A stretch of DNA of 64,000 nt. It comes from Pseudomonadota bacterium. GTDB taxonomy: Bacteria > Pseudomonadota > Alphaproteobacteria > Rhizobiales > Xanthobacteraceae. A program made the translations under genes and the position numbers. Positions within the stretch are counted from its first letter, which is position 1; the number at the start of each line of letters is the position of its first letter. Shown here piece after piece: positions 15,893 to 23,017 of this stretch. Location of the stretch: NCBI GenBank assembly GCA_018240595.1, contig JAFEFL010000064.1:307047-371046 (forward strand). The letters are read 5' to 3'. The notes below the pieces were generated by a model that made no database searches, was not told the DNA's origin, and worked only from the letters and a program-made list of their open reading frames with translations.

Positions 15893-16261
15893 TCAGGCCG
15901 GGTTCGGCGCCAGCACCCGCAGGCGGTGGCCGTCCGGATCGAGCGCCACGAAAGTGTGACCGAAGTCCATTTCGACCGGTTCCTGGGCGATCTTCAGGCC
16001 GCGTTTGACCCATTCGCTGTGGTAGTCGAGCACGGCCTTGGCGCTGTCCATGGTGAAGTCGAGTTCCAGGGCGCCGGGCGCGCCGTTGGGCGCCGGTTTC
16101 ACCTCGTCGCGCTTCCACAGGCCGAGCATGACCGGCGGCATCGGAAACATGGCGAAATTGGCCGACGATTCGACCGGCTCGGTGCCGAGCAGGCCGCGAT
16201 AGAAATGCGTGCTGGCGGCGATGTCGCTGACGTAGAGCACGACGAGTCCGAAAGGCAGCAT
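15893..16261 (-). CDS. VOC-family (glyoxalase/bleomycin-resistance fold) protein
   Basis: A 122-residue single VOC domain pair: LVVLYVSDIAASTHFYRGLL at the start and FGHTFVALDPDGHRLRVLAP at the end. The usual acidic metal ligand near the C-terminus is not obvious, so it may be a binding or non-enzymatic member. The substrate is unknown. It stands alone, 95 bp upstream of nfuA on the same strand. Confidence 0.75.
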   Translation of the reverse strand: MLPFGLVVLYVSDIAASTHFYRGLLGTEPVESSANFAMFPMPPVMLGLWKRDEVKPAPNGAPGALELDFTMDSAKAVLDYHSEWVKRGLKIAQEPVEMDFGHTFVALDPDGHRLRVLAPNPA

Positions 16262-16333
16262 GATTGTCCTCCTCGATGGTGAGGAAGGCTTAAACGGCCC
16301 CGCTGTCAGTTCCTGTCAGCAGCGGTTTTTACC

Positions 16334-16417
16334 CGTCATCCCCGCGAAAGCGGGGATCCAGCTCTTTTCTGATTTGGACCGAAAGGGCTGGGTCCTCCGC
16401 CTTCGCGGAGGACGACG
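16334..16417. repeat. Bipartite intergenic palindrome, family A
   Basis: It starts CGTCATCCCCGCGAAAGCGG, continues into GGATCCAG, and returns through CTGGGTCCTCCGCCTTCGCG to GGAGGACGACG. It lies between the VOC gene and the WYL regulator, at the 3' end of the latter. Confidence 0.75.
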
Positions 16418-16423
16418 AAGGAG

Positions 16424-17104
16424 TTAGCGCGGCCCGATCCCCATCAGCTTCTGCCAGTCCTTCAGCATCACGGCGCGGCGTTTGGGATAGCGCGCATCGG
16501 TCTCCAGCAGACTGGCGATGCGGTCGATGCGGAAGTGGCGATAGTCCTGACGCAGCTCGCACCAGGCGACGACGATACGCGCTTCATCGAAGAAGCCAAC
16601 GGCGAAGGGCCAGATCGTGCGTTGGGTCGCGGCGCTGCCGGCATCGCGATAATCGATCGCCAATTTCCGTTCGCGGCGGATGGCGTCGCGGATCGGCGCC
16701 ATTGCGGTGAGGTTGTTGCTGCGCGTCACGACCAGCAGGCTCGGATTGTCGAACTGCGCGCGCCGGTCGGGCGGCGACACCGCCGCGATCTTGGCCATGA
16801 CATCCATCGCTGCTTGCGCCAGTCGCGGATCGCCGTTTTCGGCCACCCAGTGCGAACCGAGCATCAGGGCCTCGACTTCATCCTCGGTGAACATCAGCGG
16901 CGGCAACGTGAAGCCGGGACGCAGCACGTAACCCAGCCCCGGCTCGCCGTCGATCGGCGCGCCTTGCGCCTGCAAGCTGGCGATGTCGCGATAGAGCGTG
17001 CGCAGGCTGATATCGAGTTCGCGCGCCAGATCCTCGCCGCGCACCGGGTGGCGGCGACGGCGCAGTAACTGCACGAGATCGAGCAGACGAACGGCGCGCG
17101 ACAA
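16424..17104 (-). CDS. YafY-family HTH/WYL transcriptional regulator
   Basis: About 226 residues: an N-terminal DeoR-like winged helix (SRAVRLLDLVQLLRRRRHPV, LARELDISLRTLYRDIASLQ) followed by a WYL domain, about 130-200 (LAIDYRDAG through FAVGFFDEARIVVAWCELRQ). WYL domains sense ligands, often nucleic acids or small molecules. The start is uncertain. The TTG at 17104 matches the family N-terminus and clears the upstream gene by 19 bp, while a longer frame reaches 17176 inside that gene. The target is unknown. Confidence 0.8.
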   Translation of the reverse strand: MSRAVRLLDLVQLLRRRRHPVRGEDLARELDISLRTLYRDIASLQAQGAPIDGEPGLGYVLRPGFTLPPLMFTEDEVEALMLGSHWVAENGDPRLAQAAMDVMAKIAAVSPPDRRAQFDNPSLLVVTRSNNLTAMAPIRDAIRRERKLAIDYRDAGSAATQRTIWPFAVGFFDEARIVVAWCELRQDYRHFRIDRIASLLETDARYPKRRAVMLKDWQKLMGIGPR

Positions 17105-17123
17105 AGGCCGCGATCGATGGCGC

Positions 17124-17618
17124 TTACGCCATCGCCTCCAGTTCCTCGTCGTTGAGCGAGCCCGGCACGATGGCAACCGGAATGGGAAACGTGCCGGCGG
17201 TTTTCGGCAGATTGGAAATCAGCGGGCCGGGCCCTTCCTTGCCGGTCGCGGCGGCGAGCACCAGGATGCCGATGTCATCGTCCTCCTCGATCAGCTTGAG
17301 GATCTCGTCGGCGATCGCGCCTTCGCGGATGACGCGGTCCGGCGCCTGATGCGTGATCTTCTTGGCGCGCGCGGCGTATTTGTCGAGCGCGGCATTGGCC
17401 GCCTCCATCGCCTCGGCCTTCATGATGTCGGCGACGCCGAGCCATTGCTGGCTGCGCTCGCTGGTGTCGATCACGCGCAGCATCACGATATGCGACTTGG
17501 TGCGCGCGGCGCGCGTCGCCGCCCAGAAGATGGCGCGGTCGCATTCCTCGGTGTCGTCGATGACGACGAGATATTTGCGCTTATGGCCGGCTTCGTTGCT
17601 GCGGCGCTTCTTCGGCAT
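17124..17618 (-). CDS. Universal stress protein family
   Basis: A 164-residue UspA-fold protein. YLVVIDDTEECDRAIFWAAT at the start, HIVMLRVIDT in the second strand and DIGILVLAAATGKEGPGPLI towards the end fit the USP family. The ATP-binding G-X2-G-X9-G-S/T motif is not clearly intact, so ATP binding is uncertain. It lies just upstream of the WYL regulator and downstream of trpS on the same strand. Confidence 0.85.
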   Translation of the reverse strand: MPKKRRSNEAGHKRKYLVVIDDTEECDRAIFWAATRAARTKSHIVMLRVIDTSERSQQWLGVADIMKAEAMEAANAALDKYAARAKKITHQAPDRVIREGAIADEILKLIEEDDDIGILVLAAATGKEGPGPLISNLPKTAGTFPIPVAIVPGSLNDEELEAMA

Positions 17619-17781
17619 CGGGGCTCCTTACGCCGGGATGTCGGCAGGGTTCAATGTCGGCAGAACAACGGACGCGCGGACGGGAATGGTGGCACGACGC
17701 GGCGGTGCGCGACAAGCCTGCCTTGTCATGCGCTTTGCCTGCATTTTGCGCAGTGCACACGGCAAACCGCGTGCTTTCGCT

Positions 17782-18819
17782 TTATTTCCGGCGGACGAAG
17801 CCGACGATGTCCTTCACGGCATTCATATTCGGCTCGGCGATGGCGGCCGCGCGTTCCGAGCCGTCGGCCAGGACGGAATCGATATAGGCCGGATCCTGCA
17901 CCAACTTCTTCATCTCCGCGCCGATCGGACCGAGCTTGGCGACGGCGAGATCGACCAGCGCCGACTTGAAGCCGGAGAATTGCGCGCCGCCGAAATCGCG
18001 CAGCACATCGGCTTTGGTCTTGTTGTCGAGCGCGGCGTAGATGCCGACGAGGTTGTCGGCTTCGGGACGCGGCGCGAGACCCTTCTCTTCGCTCGGCAGC
18101 GGTTCCGGATCGGTCTTGGCCTTGCGAATCTTTTGCGCGATGGCGTCGGCGTCATCGGTCAGGTTGATGCGCGAATAATCCGACGGCTCCGACTTCGACA
18201 TCTTCTTCGAGCCGTCGCGCAAGCTCATGACGCGCGTCGCCGGGCCCTGGATGATCGGCTCCGGCAGCGGGAAGAAGCCGGCGCTGTAGCCGCGCGCACG
18301 GATGTTGTCGCCGAAGTCGTTGTTGAATTTTTGCGCTATGTCGCGCGCCAGTTCGAGATGCTGCTTCTGGTCTTCGCCGACCGGGACATGCGTGGCGCGG
18401 TAGGCGAGGATGTCGGCGGCCATCAGGTTCGGGTAGACATAAAGACCGACCGACGCGTTCTCTCGGTCCTTGCCGGCCTTCTCCTTGAATTGCGTCATGC
18501 GATTGAGCCAGCCGATGCGGGCGACGCAGTTGAAGATCCAGGCAAGCTCGGCATGCGCCGTCACCTGGCTCTGGTTGAAGACGATGTGTTTCTTCGGATC
18601 GATGCCGGAGGCGATGAAGGCCGCGGTCACTTCGCGCGTGTTGCGGGTCAGTTCCGCCGGGTCCTGCCACACGGTGATCGCGTGCATGTCGACGACGCAG
18701 TAAATGCAGTCGTGGGTGTTCTGCAGGGCGACGAATTTCGTAATGGCGCCGAGGTAGTTGCCGAGGTGCAGATTGCCGGTCGGCTGAACGCCGGAAAACA
18801 CCAGTTCCTTGAACGACAT
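17782..18819 (-). CDS. trpS: Tryptophanyl-tRNA synthetase
   Basis: A 345-residue class I aminoacyl-tRNA synthetase that charges tRNA-Trp. The HIGH-like motif is PTGNLHLGNYLGA near residue 15 and the KMSKS motif is SKKMSKSEPSDYS. CVVDMHAITVW and VPVGEDQKQHLELARDIAQK are diagnostic. The start at 18819 (MSFKELVFSG) has GGAGTGAGG just upstream; the frame stays open for 53 more codons without family similarity. Confidence 0.96.
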   Translation of the reverse strand: MSFKELVFSGVQPTGNLHLGNYLGAITKFVALQNTHDCIYCVVDMHAITVWQDPAELTRNTREVTAAFIASGIDPKKHIVFNQSQVTAHAELAWIFNCVARIGWLNRMTQFKEKAGKDRENASVGLYVYPNLMAADILAYRATHVPVGEDQKQHLELARDIAQKFNNDFGDNIRARGYSAGFFPLPEPIIQGPATRVMSLRDGSKKMSKSEPSDYSRINLTDDADAIAQKIRKAKTDPEPLPSEEKGLAPRPEADNLVGIYAALDNKTKADVLRDFGGAQFSGFKSALVDLAVAKLGPIGAEMKKLVQDPAYIDSVLADGSERAAAIAEPNMNAVKDIVGFVRRK

Positions 18820-18977
18820 GACCTCACTCCGGGCGGATTGTGGCGGGCCACATCGCATAACGGCGATTGTGGCGCAACCCCGGCCGGGTTTTCCGGACGG
18901 GCACTTGCGGTTATCAAGGGCCGCCGCTTCGTCCCGGCCGGGGCGCCTGAGGCACGAGCGACCGACAGGGATTTGCA

Positions 18978-19094
18978 ATGACCAAAGACGAACTGATCAT
19001 CCAGCTGATCAAGGTGGCCCTGGGCATCCTGATCGGTGGGTACTTTCTGTGGTGGAGCCTGGAAGTGCTGCACCGGCTGCCGCCGCCGCACTGA
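18978..19094 (+). CDS. Small single-pass membrane protein (38 aa)
   Basis: A short open frame encoding MTKDELIIQLIKVALGILIG followed by GYFLWWSLEVLHRLPPPH. Residues about 8-30 form one hydrophobic, Trp-containing membrane segment. The first residues are charged and the tail is Pro/His-rich. An ACAGGG sequence lies about 7 bases before the ATG. It is divergent from trpS and about 110 bp before the kinase gene. Function unknown; it is judged real from composition and the ribosome binding site only. Confidence 0.5.
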   Translation: MTKDELIIQLIKVALGILIGGYFLWWSLEVLHRLPPPH

Positions 19095-19201
19095 TCCGGC
19101 CGATGGGCCGGCCCAGATGACCCGCGGCCCACCGCGCCCGCACGTTGCCTCGCGAAGCTCTGCCGCTATAGTGCGCCCGCTTTGACACCACGAGGTATCG
19201 C

Positions 19202-20203
19202 ATGACCGCTTCCCGCTACGACGTGCTCGGCATTGGCAACGCCATTGTCGATGTGATCGCCCGCGCCGACGATGATTTCCTGGTCGCGCAGGGCATGCGG
19301 AAAGGGTCCATGACGCTGATCGACGAGGCCCGCGCCCAGGCGATCTATGATGCCATGGGGCCGGCGACCGAATCCTCCGGCGGCTCGGCGGCCAACACCA
19401 TTGCCGGCGTGGCGAGCTTCGGCGCCCGCGCCGCCTTCGTCGGCAAGGTCAAGGACGATGTGCTCGGCAAGGCCTTCGCGCACGACATCCGCTCGCTGCG
19501 CGTCGCCTTCGACACCAAGGCGGCCAATGACGGTCCCTCGACCGCACGCTGTTACATCATGGTCACGCCGGACGGCGAGCGCACCATGAACACCTTTCTC
19601 GGCGCCGCGCAGGACCTCAAGCCCAGCGACATCGACGAGTCGCAGATCGCCGCGGCGGAAGTCGTGTATCTCGAAGGCTATCTGTGGGATCCGCCGCAGG
19701 CCAAGGAGGCCTTCGTCAAGGCCGCCGACATCGCCCACAAGAACGGCCGCCGCGTCGCGCTGACCTTGTCGGATTCGTTTTGTGTCGATCGCTATCGCGG
19801 CGAATTCCTCGATCTGATCCGCAAGGGCACGGTCGATATCGTCTTCGCCAACGAGCACGAGCTGCACAGCCTTTATGAGACCTCAGACTTTGCGGTCGCC
19901 AGCCTGGCGCTGCAGAAGGAAGCCAAGCTCGCGGTCGTGACCCGCAGCGAGAAGGGGTGCGTGGTGGTGACCCCGGACCGGATCGAAGCGGTGCCCGCAG
20001 CGCCGGTTCAGCAGGTGGCGGATGTCACCGGCGCCGGTGACCTGTTCGCGGCCGGCTTCCTGGTCGGCCTTGCCCGCGGCAAGGATCACCGCACCGCGGC
20101 CCGGCTCGGCGGTCTCGCCGCCGCCGAGGTCATCCAGCACATTGGCGCCCGTCCGGCGGTATCGCTGAAGGCCCTGGCGGCCGAGCAGGGCCTCGCGCTG
20201 TAG
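19202..20203 (+). CDS. Adenosine kinase-like PfkB-family carbohydrate kinase
   Basis: A 333-residue PfkB-family kinase. The first signature region is around ESSGGSAANTIAGVASFGAR (58-77). The second is DVTGAGDLFAAGF (274-286), with the catalytic base D280 and the GAGD anion hole. The DVLGIGNAIVDVIA start and DGERTMNTFLGAAQDL resemble alphaproteobacterial adenosine kinase-like proteins. Adenosine is the likely substrate but ribose or other nucleosides are possible. The ATG follows an A/C-rich stretch with CGAGG. It stands alone before the palindrome at 20248. Confidence 0.88.
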   Translation: MTASRYDVLGIGNAIVDVIARADDDFLVAQGMRKGSMTLIDEARAQAIYDAMGPATESSGGSAANTIAGVASFGARAAFVGKVKDDVLGKAFAHDIRSLRVAFDTKAANDGPSTARCYIMVTPDGERTMNTFLGAAQDLKPSDIDESQIAAAEVVYLEGYLWDPPQAKEAFVKAADIAHKNGRRVALTLSDSFCVDRYRGEFLDLIRKGTVDIVFANEHELHSLYETSDFAVASLALQKEAKLAVVTRSEKGCVVVTPDRIEAVPAAPVQQVADVTGAGDLFAAGFLVGLARGKDHRTAARLGGLAAAEVIQHIGARPAVSLKALAAEQGLAL

Positions 20204-20247
20204 GCCGCTGGCCGAGCCCACCGGCCCTTGCCGCCAGCCCGGTAACC

Positions 20248-20275
20248 AATTGGTAACCGAACGTGGTTACCGATT
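20248..20275. promoter_or_regulatory. 28-bp palindromic operator candidate
   Basis: AATTGGTAACC-GAACGT-GGTTACCGATT has 11-bp arms with one mismatch around a 6-nt centre. Another GGTAACC copy lies immediately upstream at 20241-20247. It ends 26 bp before the ATG at 20302, so a bound dimer would cover the promoter or start region of the membrane protein gene. The regulator is unknown. Confidence 0.6.
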
Positions 20276-20301
20276 GGTGAACATATGCCGGGAGCAGGGC
20301 C

Positions 20302-21318
20302 ATGGCCGACCGCGACGATTCCGACCCCAAATTTGCGCCCAAAGCTGACGATCACAGCGTAGGGCCGCCGATGCCTGCGGATGCGACTCCGGAGAGCGCG
20401 ACGGCCAAGGCAAGCGCGCCCCGCGATTTGCCGGACATCGACTCGCCGTCAGTATCGCCGGCGATCTCCGAGCCGGTGGCGATCGAGGAAGAGGCGGTCG
20501 AGCCGAAGCCGGAGCCCGAAGTTGAAGCCGCCAACAGCACGACAACGCGCGCGCCGCTTCGCGCGCTGGTGCCGATGGCGAAGACGGATTTCGCCGGCGA
20601 GCCGCCGTTCGAACCGCTCAATGTCGAAGAGAAGCCGCGCCACTTCGCCATGAAGCCGCGGCACTGGCGCAATCTCCGCATCGCCGCCTCGGTGGCGATC
20701 GGCGCGGTCTTCGGCGCCATCGTCGGTTCTTATGCGACCGGCGGCTTCGCCGGAAAGCCGCAGATCGACGTTGCGGCGCAGGAAGAAAACAAGGCCATGC
20801 AGCAATCCGTGGCCAAGCTCGCCAAGGAAGTGACAACGCTGAAGGCCAATCTCGATGCGGCCAACAAGCGTGCGCAAATCCAGACCGCGAGCCTCGAGAA
20901 GAAGCTGCATGAGCAGAACGAGCGGCTGAAGAAGGAAGCTGCCGACGTCACCGGCTCGATCTCGGCGCCGCAGACCACGGCGGCCGCCACCGTTCAGGCC
21001 GCGGTAACCTCGGTCGACGTGCCGACGCCGCGTCCGGCGCCGTCGCGCGTCGCCACCGCCAATGTCGTGCCGCCGGCGATTCCGGCGTCGGTGCAGCCGG
21101 TGCGGCCCATGGTCATTCGCGACTGGTCGATCCGCGGCGCATCGAACGGCTACATCTACGTGCAGGGCCGCTTCGGCGACATCTATCAGATCGTGCCCGG
21201 CGCGCCGTTGCCGGGCCTCGGGCCGGTCGAGTCGATCCGGCGCATGGACGGCCGCTGGGTCGTCAAGACGCCGAAGGGTATCATCGTCTCGATGCGTGAT
21301 CGCGCCCATTTCGAATAG
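20302..21318 (+). CDS. Conserved single-pass membrane protein with coiled coil, unknown function
   Basis: 338 residues, not assigned to a named family. Order of parts: a disordered acidic and Pro-rich cytoplasmic N-terminus (1-120, with EEEAVEPKPEPEVEA), one membrane segment (about 124-149), a periplasmic coiled coil (about 160-213), a Thr/Pro/Ala linker, and a compact C-terminal domain (about 268-338). The C-terminal domain contains WSIRGASNGYIYVQGRFGDI and GLGPVESIRRMDGRWVVKTP. It is compatible with an envelope scaffold or anchor protein. It is followed by a clear terminator and preceded by a strong palindrome. Confidence 0.8.
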   Translation: MADRDDSDPKFAPKADDHSVGPPMPADATPESATAKASAPRDLPDIDSPSVSPAISEPVAIEEEAVEPKPEPEVEAANSTTTRAPLRALVPMAKTDFAGEPPFEPLNVEEKPRHFAMKPRHWRNLRIAASVAIGAVFGAIVGSYATGGFAGKPQIDVAAQEENKAMQQSVAKLAKEVTTLKANLDAANKRAQIQTASLEKKLHEQNERLKKEAADVTGSISAPQTTAAATVQAAVTSVDVPTPRPAPSRVATANVVPPAIPASVQPVRPMVIRDWSIRGASNGYIYVQGRFGDIYQIVPGAPLPGLGPVESIRRMDGRWVVKTPKGIIVSMRDRAHFE

Positions 21319-21343
21319 GCGCCGGGCCCATCGGATCTCGACG

Positions 21344-21366
21344 AGCGGCGCCCTTGCGGCGCCGCT
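21344..21366 (+). terminator. Intrinsic terminator after the membrane protein gene
   Basis: AGCGGCGCC-CTTGC-GGCGCCGCT is a 9-bp perfect stem followed by TTCATTTT, 25 bp past the stop codon at 21318. Confidence 0.8.
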
Positions 21367-21447
21367 TTCATTTTGGCGTGAGGGCATAGCCGGTCATTTC
21401 ATTCCATGTCAGATTGCTGCCCGCCGGATGAGAGCGGGTGGTGTGAC

Positions 21448-22308
21448 ATGGTCGGCCCGATGCTGAGAATGACGCTGCTGGCCGCGGCAGCTGCGCTGAG
21501 CCTGGCGCCGGTTCCGCTGCATCGGGCGGCCGCGCAAGGCGCCGCCCCCGCCAAACCGGATGCCAAACCCGAGATGCGCGAAGGCTGTCCGGGCCTGATC
21601 GCATCGCGCTCGCCTTTGTTGCAACGGGCGTCGCTGCGGCTCGCCGCGCTCGCCGCCGATCAGATGCGGCTGACTTACGTGGGTCACGCGACCTTTCTTC
21701 TCGAAAGCCCGCAGCTCGTGCGCATCGCCACCGACTACAACGACTATGTCCGTCCACCGGTGCTGCCGGACATCGTGACGATGAACCACGCGCATTCCAC
21801 GCACTACACCAACCGTCCCGATCCCGGCATCGCCCATGTGCTGCGTGGCTGGGCCGAGGACGAGAAGCCCGCGCGTATCGACCTGACCTACAAGGACGTC
21901 CGCGTCCGCAACGTGCCGACCAACATCCGCACCTGGGGCGGATCGGTCGAGCGCCACGGCAATTCGATCTTCATCTTCGAGATCGCCAGCCTGTGCATCG
22001 CGCATCTCGGCCATCTGCATGGCACGCTGACGCAACAGCAGCTCGACGAGATGGGCCGCGTCGATGTCGTGATGGTGCCGGTCGACGGCAGCTATACACT
22101 CGATCTCGACGGCATGATCGAAGTGCTGCACGCGCTGAAGGCGCCGCTGCTTATTCCCATGCACTACTTCAATCAATATTCGCTCGACCGCTTCCTGCAG
22201 CGGATGCGAGGGGAATGGGACATCGAAACGCTCGATGTTCCCTCAGTCGTCTTGTCCAAGGCGACCTTGCCGGCGAAGCCGAAAATTCTTGTGCTGCCGG
22301 GTCATTAG
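21448..22308 (+). CDS. Exported metallo-beta-lactamase-fold (UlaG-like) hydrolase
   Basis: 286 residues. A cleavable signal peptide is likely (MVGPMLRMTLLAAAAALSLA, cleaved near AAAQ-GAAP), placing it in the periplasm. LTYVGHATFLLESPQLVRIA is the MBL start. The metal motif reads HAHSTH (114-119) instead of HXHXDH, so the Asp is Thr here. Later ligand candidates are in AHLGHLHG, VPVDGSYTLDLDG and LIPMHYF. The start at 21448 is chosen over 21406 and 21463 to leave a clean signal peptide. Substrate unknown; related proteins act on lactones or phosphodiesters. Confidence 0.82.
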   Translation: MVGPMLRMTLLAAAAALSLAPVPLHRAAAQGAAPAKPDAKPEMREGCPGLIASRSPLLQRASLRLAALAADQMRLTYVGHATFLLESPQLVRIATDYNDYVRPPVLPDIVTMNHAHSTHYTNRPDPGIAHVLRGWAEDEKPARIDLTYKDVRVRNVPTNIRTWGGSVERHGNSIFIFEIASLCIAHLGHLHGTLTQQQLDEMGRVDVVMVPVDGSYTLDLDGMIEVLHALKAPLLIPMHYFNQYSLDRFLQRMRGEWDIETLDVPSVVLSKATLPAKPKILVLPGH

Positions 22309-22333
22309 AGGTATCCCGGCCCGGCACCGTGAT

Positions 22334-22371
22334 GGGGGCTTTGTGATCCGCATCACAGCAACAAAGCCCCC
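22334..22371 (+). terminator. Hairpin with CRP-like palindrome in its loop
   Basis: GGGGGCTTTG (22334-22343) and CAAAGCCCCC (22362-22371) make a 10-bp stem downstream of the metallo-hydrolase gene. The loop holds TGTGA-TCCGCA-TCACA (22342-22357), which equals the CRP/FNR-type half-site arrangement TGTGA-N6-TCACA. Termination is plausible, though only AAATTTT follows some 9 nt later. A regulator site for the gene at 22495 is the alternative. Confidence 0.5.
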
Positions 22372-22494
22372 TCCGGTTAAATTTTATCGGAAATGATATT
22401 TATCAACCGCTTGGCTTGACCTAAGGGAACTAATGCTTAGGTGACAAGTTCTCGCGTGGGTCGCCTGCCGGGTGGCGCGTAAGGATTTCTCGCT

Positions 22495-22863
22495 ATGGTA
22501 CAGACTTGGAGTTCGTGGAAGCGCTTTCCCGATGCGCACAGTGGTGGCGTTGTCGAGGCGCCGATCGGTCCTGGCGTCTATGAAGTGCGCCACACGATGA
22601 GCGGTCGCGTCGTCGCCTTCGGCTCGGCGCGCAACGTCGCCAACGCGATCTCAGAACTCAAGGTCAATGGCGGCGCGAGCCCGCTGGCGCGCCTGTTCGG
22701 AAAGCAGCCGCTGGTGTCGGAAGTCAACGATCTCGAATACCGCACCTATGCCACGGCGAGTCGCGCCGAAGCCAAGACGGCGGCAAGCCGCTTTCAAGGC
22801 CTGCGCCAGAGCGCCTGGCGGCGCCGGCTCGACCAAGGCCTGAGCGCGCGCAACCTCGGCTGA
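22495..22863 (+). CDS. Small protein resembling a degenerate GIY-YIG domain
   Basis: 122 residues, no close family recognised. PIGPGVYEVRHTMSGRVVAF followed by GSARNVANAISELK has the spacing of a GIY-YIG nuclease core (G-V-Y ... A-F-G-S-x-x-N-V). The catalytic second Tyr and the downstream Glu are not evident. EYRTYATASRAEAKTAASRF could be the next helix. The tail is basic (RQSAWRRRLDQGLSARN). A nucleic-acid-binding or inactive relative is inferred, not shown. It has its own promoter region, with a CCTAAG-N10-CTTAGG repeat at 22420-22441, and a terminator. Confidence 0.7.
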   Translation: MVQTWSSWKRFPDAHSGGVVEAPIGPGVYEVRHTMSGRVVAFGSARNVANAISELKVNGGASPLARLFGKQPLVSEVNDLEYRTYATASRAEAKTAASRFQGLRQSAWRRRLDQGLSARNLG

Positions 22864-22885
22864 CCGATACCGCACCAAACTGACG

Positions 22886-22909
22886 AAGGCCGGCCGTCGT
22901 GCCGGCCTT
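22886..22909 (+). terminator. Intrinsic terminator
   Basis: AAGGCCGGC-CGTCGT-GCCGGCCTT is a 9-bp perfect stem followed by TTGCATTTTG, 23 bp after the stop of the GIY-YIG-like gene. Confidence 0.82.
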
Positions 22910-23017
22910 TTGCATTTTGACGCGCCTGTGGTCGAATACGCCCATGCCGCGCGGGTATGGGGACCACGCGAAAGCGAAGCTCCCCATCGCGCCACAAGAG
23001 CACGAGGGGAATTCGCC

